52,549 nt of DNA from an uncultured Clostridia bacterium (GTDB lineage: Bacteria > Bacillota > Clostridia > UBA1381). The notes below the pieces were generated by a model. That model had not been told where the DNA came from and did not search any database. It was given only the letters and a program-made list of their open reading frames with translations. Position 1 is the first letter of the stretch. Every line of letters starts with the position of its first letter. The DNA lies in the NCBI GenBank assembly GCA_934486495.1, contig CAKSPW010000008.1, forward strand, positions 1 to 52,549. Direction: 5' to 3'. A program made the position numbers and the translations under genes. Positions 8,567 through 16,194 of this stretch are shown piece by piece.

Positions 8567-9783
8567 AGATAATAAAATATGTATCGGTTTTAATTTGTAC
8601 TATAATGCTCGGCGGCTGTTACGATATGAAAGAACCGGATGAAATTGCATATGTGACGGCGATAGGGATAGATGAGGGTGAGGACGGAAATTACAGCTTC
8701 ACAGTGCAGTTTGCAAAGCCGATTCAGATTAGCGGTTCGGGCGAAGAAGGCGGAAAAGGCGGAGATATTGTCGAGAATATAACAATAGACGCACCGAATA
8801 TTTACTCTGCGATAGGTCTTATAAACGATATAATCAGTAAAAATCTTGTGCTGTCGCATATGAAGCTTTTTGTGTTTTCCGAAAGTGTTGCAAGAGCGGG
8901 GATAGGGGATTTTACGGAAACGATTGCAAGAAGCGAGGAAATACGGCAAAACGTGTATGTGTCGGTGTGCTGCGGCAGTACACGTGAATATTTGACTAAT
9001 GTAAAACCGATAGTTGAAACAAATCCGGCAAAATACTATCAAATGATTTACGATAAAAGAGATTTTGGCGCAGTCGGGAAAAGCTATGGCAGAGAGATTT
9101 ATTATGATGTCAATACGCCGTATAAGGATGCGTTTGCGGCGCTTTCGGGCATTGTTGGTACGGAAAAAAAGACTGCTCCCGTGAACGATAATGCATATGA
9201 AAACAGAATAAGAAACTACCGTGCCGGTGAGGCGGGATTGTTTGATGAGGAAAAAAGCGAGGCTATGGGCGGAGCAGTGTTTAAAAATGATAAAATGGTA
9301 GGAACATTAGGTTCTGTCGACGCCGATTTATGTAAAATAATAACAAATGATTATATGTCAAATTATATGACAATCAAGACGGGGGATTTTGACAAGCCGA
9401 TAACCGTTGTTGTTTCGACCGCAAAGCCGACTCGGATAAAATATGACAAAAAGAAACATCGTGCGCAAATAAATATATATCTCGAGGGAGAGTTTGCGTC
9501 AATACCGACAGGGTATATAATAGAAGACAATATTTTAAAATTTGAAAATGAAACAAAGGAAGCAATAAACAGTGCCGTTTTGAATTTTTATAAAGTGACG
9601 CAGGGGGAATTCAATTCCGATATAACCGGAATAGGAAAAACAGCGAGAAAGAGTTTTTTGACGTATGATGAATTTGAAAAATTTAATTGGGAGGAACGCT
9701 TCAAGAGTCTGAGCATAGATGTCAACACGCATTTTAAAATAAGAAGAACGGGAATGGTTAATAAAAAAACGGAGGTGCGGTAA
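8563..9783 (+). CDS. gerKC: Spore germination receptor C subunit, lipoprotein
   Basis: Ger(x)C-family lipoprotein, attached to the outer face of the spore inner membrane and required for receptor function. The ATG at 8563 overlaps the gerKB stop, follows GGAGGGA, and yields a classic lipoprotein signal (MKIIKYVSVLICTIMLGGC, lipobox LGGC). The next residues YDMKEPDEIAYVTAIGIDEG are the family hallmark (xxxE...A.V.AiGiD). About 406 residues, normal for the family. A reading frame open further upstream lies inside gerKB and lacks a signal peptide, so it was not used. Confidence 0.94.
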   Translation: MKIIKYVSVLICTIMLGGCYDMKEPDEIAYVTAIGIDEGEDGNYSFTVQFAKPIQISGSGEEGGKGGDIVENITIDAPNIYSAIGLINDIISKNLVLSHMKLFVFSESVARAGIGDFTETIARSEEIRQNVYVSVCCGSTREYLTNVKPIVETNPAKYYQMIYDKRDFGAVGKSYGREIYYDVNTPYKDAFAALSGIVGTEKKTAPVNDNAYENRIRNYRAGEAGLFDEEKSEAMGGAVFKNDKMVGTLGSVDADLCKIITNDYMSNYMTIKTGDFDKPITVVVSTAKPTRIKYDKKKHRAQINIYLEGEFASIPTGYIIEDNILKFENETKEAINSAVLNFYKVTQGEFNSDITGIGKTARKSFLTYDEFEKFNWEERFKSLSIDVNTHFKIRRTGMVNKKTEVR

Positions 9784-9784
9784 A

Positions 9785-9955
9785 GTGAATGCTATAATTG
9801 CGGCAATAACCCTTTTTTCGATAGTCAAGCTTATGTCGTATGCTGTATGGACGGTTAAGAAAAAGAAAAACAAGCTTGCAGCTTTCGGGTTAGCCGTTTT
9901 GGATATTGGACTTGCGGGCTGTTTGGTAATGGAAATTTACAAAATATGTATATGA
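9785..9955 (+). CDS. Small two-helix membrane protein of the germination operon (D-subunit-like)
   Basis: A 56-residue protein starting at GTG 9785, one base after the gerKC stop, with GGAGG (9772-9776) upstream. It has two hydrophobic helices (about 3-22 and 31-53) joined by a basic turn KKKKNK, and ends IYKICI. Small two-helix D proteins are known as optional fourth members of gerA-type operons in Bacillus, where they modulate receptor activity. Size, topology and position match; sequence homology is not established here. No other open frame in this gap competes. Confidence 0.75.
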   Translation: MNAIIAAITLFSIVKLMSYAVWTVKKKKNKLAAFGLAVLDIGLAGCLVMEIYKICI

Positions 9956-9960
9956 ATAAC

Positions 9961-10036
9961 GCTTGCTGTAATCGAATAGAAATTTTGAAAACATACGTGG
10001 TATCATTTTGGGAATTTCAAATCGATTACAGCAAGC
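9961..10036. repeat. Long inverted repeat after the germination operon
   Basis: Perfect 15-base arms gcttgctgtaatcga (9961-9975) and its complement (10022-10036), with partial inner pairing (gaaattttgaaaa against ttttgggaatttc). There is no T run after it, so it is not a standard intrinsic terminator; it may be an RNA-stabilising 3' hairpin or a mobile-element remnant. Confidence 0.6.
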
Positions 10037-10113
10037 TATGACTGTATGATATAAATCACCTTATATAATATTTTTCATATTATAAATATAGTAATATATA
10101 GGAAGGTGTTTAT

Positions 10114-10890
10114 ATGAATACAGTTGAAGGATATGCATTTATGCTTACGCTGATGGCAGGACTTGCGACGCTCCTCGGAAGTTTGATTGCGTTGTTTGCA
10201 AAAAGAACAAATACTAAGCTTCTTGCCGGCTCGCTCGGATTTTCGGCAGGAGTTATGATTTATGTTGCCATGGCGGAGCTGTTTTTGAAGTCGAAGGACT
10301 ATCTTGTCGGTTATGGCGGAGAGTTTTGGGGGAATACCGTTGCGGCAGCGTCTTTTTTCGGAGGAATGATTTTTATAGGGATAATTGACTATTTTGTCCC
10401 GACCGATGAGGGCGATATAGGAAATGTCGGAGAAAAAGGCTCTCTTAAAAAAATGAGCCTGCTTACAACGGCGGCTATTGCAATACACAATTTTCCCGAG
10501 GGAATGGTCACCTTTGCGTCTACTTTGAGCGATGTGAAGCTTGGAATTATGATTGCCGTTGCGATTGCGATACATAACATACCCGAGGGTATTGCAACCG
10601 CACTTCCCGTTTTCTTTGCAAGCGGTGACAGAAAAAAGGCTTTTGTTTTATCCGCCGTGTCGGGACTTACCGAGCCGATTGGCGCCATAATGGGATATAC
10701 AATTTTAAAGCCGTTTCTTGACGATAAGATGATTGGAATTTTATTTGGAGCAATTGCCGGGATAATGATGTTTATTTCTCTTGAGGAGCTTTTGCCTATG
10801 GCTCGGGAGTATGAAAAAAGCAAGCTTACGATTCTGACCGTCATAGGAGGAATGGCAATAATGGCGGCAAGTCTTATTATGTTTTTGTAA
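10114..10890 (+). CDS. zupT: ZIP family metal transporter (ZupT-like)
   Basis: Imports zinc and perhaps other divalent metals across the cell membrane. 258 residues, eight predicted helices. The metal-binding helices carry HNFPEGMVTFAS (about residue 127) and HNIPEGIATALP (about 155), the paired HNxPEG motifs diagnostic of the ZupT/GufA branch, and EELLPMA in a later helix. ATG follows GGAAGGTG. It is a single-gene unit closed by a clear terminator; no metal-responsive operator was identified upstream. Confidence 0.93.
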   Translation: MNTVEGYAFMLTLMAGLATLLGSLIALFAKRTNTKLLAGSLGFSAGVMIYVAMAELFLKSKDYLVGYGGEFWGNTVAAASFFGGMIFIGIIDYFVPTDEGDIGNVGEKGSLKKMSLLTTAAIAIHNFPEGMVTFASTLSDVKLGIMIAVAIAIHNIPEGIATALPVFFASGDRKKAFVLSAVSGLTEPIGAIMGYTILKPFLDDKMIGILFGAIAGIMMFISLEELLPMAREYEKSKLTILTVIGGMAIMAASLIMFL

Positions 10891-10915
10891 TTGAGTACTA
10901 TTATATAGGAAGAAA

Positions 10916-10958
10916 CCCGAATATTCCGCGGCAGAACAAAGCGGATATTCGGGATTTT
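10916..10958 (+). terminator. Intrinsic terminator after zupT
   Basis: CCCGAATATTCCGC (10916-10929) pairs with GCGGATATTCGGG (10941-10953) with a one-base bulge, followed by ATTTTTA. Confidence 0.9.
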
Positions 10959-10990
10959 TAATTTAAATTGAGTCGGATTAAATATTACAA

Positions 10991-11012
10991 ATATGTTACA
11001 TATGTAACATAT
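10991..11012. promoter_or_regulatory. 22-base perfect palindrome, possible operator
   Basis: The half-site atatgttacat (10991-11001) is followed directly by its exact complement (11002-11012). It lies in the 600-base gap upstream of the SLH gene, about 250 bases before the first promoter, so its target transcript is unclear. The rest of 10959-11250 is A-rich and shows no gene. Confidence 0.4.
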
Positions 11013-11259
11013 TCCTTTCCCGTATTACGAAAAAATACGAAAAACCCCTTGAAACAAGCCAAAAATATGCAAAATAAAAAATATGAAAAAAAATAAAAAA
11101 AGGCGGAACTTTTTAAAAATTGGTGCGTCTAATGTAGTGAAAGTTGTAAAACAGCTGTTAATTCTCATATAAGCGAGGTTAAGTTGACGAATTATCAATG
11201 GGGACACGGTTTTGTTTATACTAAATTAAACAAAATGCGGCTCGGTTTGTAATTATGGG

Positions 11260-11288
11260 TTGACATTATCTTAAATACATAGTAAAAT
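11260..11288 (+). promoter_or_regulatory. Distal promoter of the SLH gene
   Basis: TTGACA (11260-11265), 17-base spacer, TAAAAT (11283-11288). It would give a leader of about 260 bases before the SLH start codon. Confidence 0.7.
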
Positions 11289-11347
11289 GAGAACAGGCAG
11301 TTTCTCGTAATTGGGTAGAAGCGTTACAGAGATCTGTGCGTTTATAT

Positions 11348-11417
11348 ATTACCCGTTGCCCGTCGTGCAGGTGACGGCAATGTTGGGTAATCTTTACAGT
11401 TTGTTTACAACTGTAAA
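11348..11417 (+). promoter_or_regulatory. Two stable hairpins in the SLH leader RNA
   Basis: Hairpin 1 (11348-11391) pairs ATTACCC with GGGTAAT and an inner TTGCC-CGTC with GACGGCAA. Hairpin 2 (11393-11417) pairs TTTACAG with CTGTAAA. They follow the distal promoter and precede the proximal one. I recognise no known riboswitch consensus; they may stabilise or attenuate the transcript. Confidence 0.55.
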
Positions 11418-11423
11418 ATTAGG

Positions 11424-11452
11424 TTGATTTATGTCGCATTATGTGATATAAT
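11424..11452 (+). promoter_or_regulatory. Proximal promoter of the SLH gene
   Basis: TTGATT (11424-11429), 17-base spacer, TATAAT (11447-11452). Transcripts from here carry a leader of about 100 bases, including a ggtc-ttttgacc hairpin, before a strong AAGGAGG site at about 11540. Confidence 0.7.
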
Positions 11453-11557
11453 CAGCAGTGTAAGGTCTTTTGACCGTTTGCCGCTTACGGAAGAAAGAGC
11501 GGGGCGAGCAAATCACACAAAACTCTTTCGTATATTTATTAAGGAGGATTTGAGACT

Positions 11558-14500
11558 ATGAACATGAATCTCAAAAAGGTAATTTCCTCAATTGCTGTTC
11601 TTGCAATGTCTGCAAGCTGCTTCACAGCTTTTGCTGCAGATTTCTCTGATGTAGCTGATACAGCTGCATATAAGACAGCAGTTGACGAGTTGGTTGCTCT
11701 TAAGGTTGTTAACGGTTACGAAGACGGTACTTTCAAGCCTGACAACGAAATCACAAGAGCAGAGGTAACAAAGATGGTTGTTGCCGCTATGGGTCCGAGC
11801 TACACAGCTGCTGCTGAAAGCTCAGCCGCTACATCTGATTTCACAGATTGCACAAACCACTGGGCTAAGGGTTACATCAACGTTGGTGTTGCTCAGAAGT
11901 TCATCAATGGTATGGGTGACGGAACATTCGCACCTGATTCAAACGTAACATTTGCACAAATCACAAAGATGCTCGTTGCAGCTCTCGGTTACACATCAGC
12001 TGCAGAGGGTGCAGGCGGATATCCTAACGGTTATCTCCAGGTTGGTGCTTCAACAGGTGTTACAAGCGGTGTAAGCGGTCTTAACGCTGACACAAACGTA
12101 ACAAGAGCACAGGTTGCTCAGCTTATCGGTAACTCACTTAACACACCTATCGTAGCAGTTACAGGCTGGACAACAGACATTTACGGTAAGCCGGTTGCTA
12201 CAACTGAGGTTATGGACGGCACAGGCGACTCAAAGAAGTATCAGACACTTCTCACAGAGTATCATGATGCATACTATGTAAAGGGTCGTGTAACAGCTAC
12301 ACATGCTCAGGGCAACGTAGATGCTGACCAGGTTGAATTCGCAGTAGAGTACTCAGATAACTTTGACGGCGAAAAGATTGCTGTTGGTAAGAACAAGGCA
12401 GATTACAACGATACAGCTACAACGGATACTATGTATTTCGGCGATACAGCTGCTGAGGATTACCTCCTTACATACGCTGAAGCTATTATCCAAAAGGATT
12501 CAAATGATGAATACCACATCATTTCAATCACACCTTACGGAAGAAATGACATCGTTTCTCTTAACACAGACGATTTCGATTCATACGCTTCTGACCTTTC
12601 AACAATCGACTTCACAGTTAGTGCTACATCTTCTAAGACAAAGTCATATAAGCTTGACAAGAATGTTGTTGCATATGTAAACGGTATCGAATTTGCAGGT
12701 GCTACAAACGTTAAGAAAGCTATTGACAACTATGTTGTAGACAACAAGATTGGTAAGGTTGAGCTCGTTGACACACCGAAAGAGGGTTCAACAAGCAAAG
12801 ACGGTAAGTATGATTACCTCATGATCTCTTACGAGAACTGGGCAATTGTTGACAGCGTAACAGAGTCAGGCGCTAAGACAAAGATCAACCTTGAAGAATC
12901 AGACATCACAGGTAGCACAGCAGTTATCACAATCGATGCTGACGACGAAGACAAGTCTTACTCATTCTTTAAGGATGGTAAGGAAGTTGACGTTAAGGCT
13001 GTTGCTGAAAACAGCGTTCTTCTTATCGCTTACGATGTAACAAGCAAAATCAACGAATCTAACTTCATTAAGTTTGAAATCTGCGACAAGGTTGTTTCCG
13101 GTTCAGTAGACGAGAAGGCAGAAGACGACGAGTACGCTGATGGCACAAAGACATACAAGTACAAAGTTGACGGTACATACTACACAACTGCAAAGGGTAT
13201 CACAAGTGATATCAAGGTTGGTAACGAGTACACACTTTATGTTGACGCTGCAGACCGTATCGTAAAGGTTGACGAAACAGCTTCTTCAAAGAACTTCGGT
13301 ATCATCGATAAGGTTTGGAGAGATTCTAACGACGATAAGAAGGTTAGACTTATAAAGGCTGACGGAACAAGAATTTCTTACGTTGCAAGAAATTCAAACA
13401 GCGAGTATGACGACGCACTTAAGCTTGCTTACTCAACAGGTACAACACTTAATAACGTTGAAAAGCGTGTAGTTTCTTACAAGCTTAACAGCAAGAACGA
13501 AATCTACGACATCACAGCTATTGCAATGACAAAGAGCGAAGATGGTTCAGAGTATAAAGAGAGCACAGGTAAGATTGGTGGAGCTAAGCTTGATGAATCA
13601 ACACAAATCATTGATCTTTCATCAATGAAGAAGAACGCTTGGAACGATGTTGATAGCTATACAACATCTGACATAGCTGCAGGTTCACTTGACGCACTTT
13701 CAGACGGCGAGAACTACACAGTTCTTTTCGGTGACAAGAGCGACAACACAAGCTGCCACAGAATCGTAGTTATCCTCGAGGGTAATGCAGGTATCACAGT
13801 TAACACAAGATTTGCGGTTGTTGATTCTGTAAGCACAGGTACATTTGAGGCTGACGGTTCTGAAAGAGACGTTATCAAGGCTTACACAGCTGATAGCGCT
13901 GACGAACTTAAGTCACTTTACATGGACGAAGACTATACAAAAGAAGCAGGATTTGCTACAAAAGAAGATGTATCTGACCTCGTTCGTGGTGATGTAATCG
14001 CTGTATCGCTTGCTGGTGATGGCACAATTTCTAAGATTGCTAAGGTATTCTCTGCTAAGGCTGTTACATCTGACTATGCACTTACATTTGCAGATGCTGA
14101 GAAATTCTTGAGCGGTACTACTGCTACAGCTCCGGTTGTTGCTCCGTACTTCAACTCAGGTATTGCTAAGTGGGATGATTCAAAGGTTGGTGCTAAGAAC
14201 GGTTACGCAAGAGTTGGCTTCGGTGTTATCACAGACAAGAAGAATAACAACGTAACAATCGGTAACATGACAAAGAATGCTGCCGGCAAGTATGTAACAA
14301 ACAAGACAGAAGACTATGTAATCACAAGCGATGCTAAGGTTTACGTTTATGACTTCAACGAGAAGGATAAGGCAAACTCAGGCAGACTTACAGCTGCAAC
14401 AGCAGGTGGCGTAATATCTACAAAGCTTGCTAAGACATTCATTGATGATACTGCAGCACAGAGCGTTTATAACTGGGAAGAAGCTGCTGAGGCAGGTAGT

Positions 14501-14611
14501 CTCCAGAACGCTAACTATGCATTCTTCAAGACAGTTGATGGCGATATCACAGATATCATCGTTATCGTTCCGCATGATGATGCATATTCTAACGGTAAGC
14601 TCTCAAAATAA
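11558..14611 (+). CDS. SLH-domain surface (S-layer) protein
   Basis: Secreted cell-surface protein of 1017 residues. Signal peptide 1-26/27 (MNMNLKKVISSIAVLAMSAS then CFTAFA|A). Three SLH modules follow: one at about 28-80 (GYEDGTFKPDNEITRAEVTK), one at about 92-145 (GMGDGTFAPDSNVTFAQITK) and a more degenerate one at about 150-200 (LNADTNVTRAQVAQLI). These anchor the protein to pyruvylated secondary wall polymer. The remaining 800 residues are beta-rich, Asp/Lys/Thr-rich and unrecognised. Codon choice (AAC, GAC, AAG, GCT, ACA strongly preferred) differs sharply from neighbours and suggests very high expression, as do two promoters and the AAGGAGG site. It may be the main S-layer protein of this organism. 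Confidence 0.9.
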   Translation: MNMNLKKVISSIAVLAMSASCFTAFAADFSDVADTAAYKTAVDELVALKVVNGYEDGTFKPDNEITRAEVTKMVVAAMGPSYTAAAESSAATSDFTDCTNHWAKGYINVGVAQKFINGMGDGTFAPDSNVTFAQITKMLVAALGYTSAAEGAGGYPNGYLQVGASTGVTSGVSGLNADTNVTRAQVAQLIGNSLNTPIVAVTGWTTDIYGKPVATTEVMDGTGDSKKYQTLLTEYHDAYYVKGRVTATHAQGNVDADQVEFAVEYSDNFDGEKIAVGKNKADYNDTATTDTMYFGDTAAEDYLLTYAEAIIQKDSNDEYHIISITPYGRNDIVSLNTDDFDSYASDLSTIDFTVSATSSKTKSYKLDKNVVAYVNGIEFAGATNVKKAIDNYVVDNKIGKVELVDTPKEGSTSKDGKYDYLMISYENWAIVDSVTESGAKTKINLEESDITGSTAVITIDADDEDKSYSFFKDGKEVDVKAVAENSVLLIAYDVTSKINESNFIKFEICDKVVSGSVDEKAEDDEYADGTKTYKYKVDGTYYTTAKGITSDIKVGNEYTLYVDAADRIVKVDETASSKNFGIIDKVWRDSNDDKKVRLIKADGTRISYVARNSNSEYDDALKLAYSTGTTLNNVEKRVVSYKLNSKNEIYDITAIAMTKSEDGSEYKESTGKIGGAKLDESTQIIDLSSMKKNAWNDVDSYTTSDIAAGSLDALSDGENYTVLFGDKSDNTSCHRIVVILEGNAGITVNTRFAVVDSVSTGTFEADGSERDVIKAYTADSADELKSLYMDEDYTKEAGFATKEDVSDLVRGDVIAVSLAGDGTISKIAKVFSAKAVTSDYALTFADAEKFLSGTTATAPVVAPYFNSGIAKWDDSKVGAKNGYARVGFGVITDKKNNNVTIGNMTKNAAGKYVTNKTEDYVITSDAKVYVYDFNEKDKANSGRLTAATAGGVISTKLAKTFIDDTAAQSVYNWEEAAEAGSLQNANYAFFKTVDGDITDIIVIVPHDDAYSNGKLSK

Positions 14612-14645
14612 GAGTTCATAGGCTAAAAACCTAATAAATATAGGG

Positions 14646-14669
14646 AAAGCTGACTTCGGTCAGCTTTTT
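14646..14669 (+). terminator. Intrinsic terminator after the SLH gene
   Basis: GCTGAC-TTCG-GTCAGC (14649-14664), a stable tetraloop hairpin, followed by TTTTT. Confidence 0.93.
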
Positions 14670-14697
14670 CTATAACCTTCGTTTTTTTAAATAATTC

Positions 14698-14735
14698 GTA
14701 TGCAGAAAGCGGTAAATACGTCGTTTTCTGCATAC
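14698..14735 (+). repeat. Inverted repeat in the rsuA leader
   Basis: GTATGCAGAAA (14698-14708) pairs perfectly with TTTCTGCATAC (14725-14735) across a 16-base loop, 35 bases before the rsuA start. No long T run follows, so it is more likely a leader hairpin or operator than a terminator. Confidence 0.45.
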
Positions 14736-14770
14736 AATTAAATGATGAATAACTGAAAGGGTGATAACAA

Positions 14771-15463
14771 ATGCGTCTTGACAAATTTTTATGCTCTGTC
14801 GGCTCGAGAAGCGAGGTAAAAAAATTGCTGACAAAAAGCATTGTTACCGTGAACGGAGCAGTCGTAAAAAACGGCGATTTTAATGTTAATCCCGAAACGG
14901 ACAGTGTTATTTGCGGAGGCAAGAAAATCACGTACAAGGAGTTTGTGTATATTCTTATGAATAAGCCGAGCGGTTACGTAAGCGCGGTGTATGACAAAAA
15001 ACAGCCTGTTGTTGTTGATTTGCTTGACGATGAGCATAAAAGATTTAATCCGTATCCGGTGGGCAGACTTGACATTGATACGGAGGGTTTGCTTATTCTG
15101 ACAAATGACGGTGCTCTGACGCATGATTTAATATCACCTAAAAAAGATGTGACAAAAACGTATTTTGCAATAACAGACATTCCAATGTGCGAGGAGGACA
15201 AAGAAACATTTTCCGCCGGCATGGATTTGGGTGACTTTACCGCAAAGCCAGCAAATCTTGAAATAACCGATGACGGAGCATATATAACCGTTTCTGAGGG
15301 TAAATTTCATCAGGTAAAGCGAATGTGCGCAAAATGCGGAAAGAACGTGACTTTTTTAAAGCGCGTAGGGATTGGAAAAATGGATTTGCCTGATTTTCTG
15401 AAAACAGGTCAAACGATTGAAATTACAAAAGACGAACTTGTAAGCAGAATTTACGGAGCATAA
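14771..15463 (+). CDS. rsuA: 16S rRNA pseudouridine synthase, RsuA/RluB family
   Basis: Isomerises a uridine in rRNA (RsuA acts at 16S U516). 230 residues: an N-terminal S4 RNA-binding domain (MRLDKFLCSVGSRSEVKKLL, about 1-55), then the synthase domain with NKPSGYVSA and the catalytic motif GRLDIDTEGLLILTNDG (about 97-113), where the first Asp is the nucleophile. The C-terminal EGKFHQVKRM is also a family hallmark. ATG follows AAAGGGTG. Length and the absence of the longer C-terminal tail favour RsuA over RluB, but the exact target base is inferred. Confidence 0.9.
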   Translation: MRLDKFLCSVGSRSEVKKLLTKSIVTVNGAVVKNGDFNVNPETDSVICGGKKITYKEFVYILMNKPSGYVSAVYDKKQPVVVDLLDDEHKRFNPYPVGRLDIDTEGLLILTNDGALTHDLISPKKDVTKTYFAITDIPMCEEDKETFSAGMDLGDFTAKPANLEITDDGAYITVSEGKFHQVKRMCAKCGKNVTFLKRVGIGKMDLPDFLKTGQTIEITKDELVSRIYGA

Positions 15464-15546
15464 TACGGTGATATATCCACAATTCCGTAATCAACCGATA
15501 AACAAGCGGATATTATTACCGCAATTCTACAAAGGAGCGATTTAAC

Positions 15547-16041
15547 ATGAATTTGAAAAAACTTGTAATACTATCAATACTTTCTGCCATGGCTGCACTC
15601 TTGACTTTTACGCTTAAAATTCCTGTACCGAATACCGGCGGATATATTCATCTCGGTGACAGCGTTATATATTTAACGGCATTTTTGCTTGGTGGCCCGT
15701 CAGCTGCAATTGTAGGTGCGATAGGCGGCGGAATAGCAGACCTTATTGTTGCGCCTGTATACTGCATACCGACTGTAATTATCAAATCTCTTATGGCGCT
15801 TGCAGCAGGATTTGTGTACAATAAAACGGCGAAAGTTCCGATGAATTATGTTTTGTCATTTCTTTGCGGCAGTATAATAATGGTTGGCGGATATTACGCT
15901 GCGGAATGCATCATGCTCGGCAATTTTATTGCTCCGGCAGAGGGTGTTCCCTTTAACCTTGTTCAGGCGGTTGCTTCGGTACCCATTCCGTGCATACTTG
16001 CTCCGGTTTTGAGAAAGTTAGTGAGCAAAAACATTTTATAA
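15547..16041 (+). CDS. ECF transporter S component
   Basis: Substrate-binding membrane subunit of an energy-coupling-factor vitamin transporter. 164 residues with five to six hydrophobic helices and the family's early segment IPVPNTGGYIHLGDSVIYL followed by LGGPSAAIVGAIGGGIADL. This belongs to the family that includes HmpT/YpaA-like proteins, whose substrates are vitamins or precursors such as pyrimidine, pyridoxine or riboflavin; the substrate cannot be told from sequence. The energising EcfA/A'/T genes are not in the window, as is common for group II systems. AAAGGAGCG precedes the ATG. No riboswitch was recognised in the 83-base leader. Confidence 0.87.
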   Translation: MNLKKLVILSILSAMAALLTFTLKIPVPNTGGYIHLGDSVIYLTAFLLGGPSAAIVGAIGGGIADLIVAPVYCIPTVIIKSLMALAAGFVYNKTAKVPMNYVLSFLCGSIIMVGGYYAAECIMLGNFIAPAEGVPFNLVQAVASVPIPCILAPVLRKLVSKNIL

Positions 16042-16054
16042 CTGTATTTCCTAA

Positions 16055-16084
16055 AATAGAGCCTTATGCAGGCTCTATTTTTTT
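16055..16084 (+). terminator. Intrinsic terminator after the ECF gene
   Basis: AATAGAGCC (16055-16063), loop TTATGCA, GGCTCTATT (16071-16079), then a T run. Confidence 0.93.
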
Positions 16085-16111
16085 CAATTTTAACAAAAAA
16101 GTTTTTTAGTG

Positions 16112-16140
16112 TTGATTTTTTTCGCGATTAATGGTAAAAT
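16112..16140 (+). promoter_or_regulatory. Promoter of gdhA
   Basis: TTGATT (16112-16117), 17-base spacer, TAAAAT (16135-16140). Confidence 0.65.
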
Positions 16141-16194
16141 CTTATTAGGATATAAAATCAATTATCTAAAACTATTTATTCAGAGGTGTTAATT

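Noticed and set aside
9961..10036. Intrinsic terminator of the germination operon
   Set aside because: No run of T follows the stem on either strand.
11348..11417. Known riboswitch in the SLH leader
   Set aside because: Hairpins are clear but no conserved core of any riboswitch class I know is present.
12363..12729. Internal frames within the SLH gene on both strands
   Set aside because: Products of strong codon bias in a highly expressed gene; no ribosome sites or homology.
15474..15482. Single DnaA-like box before the ECF gene
   Set aside because: One mismatched site alone; expected by chance in AT-rich DNA.
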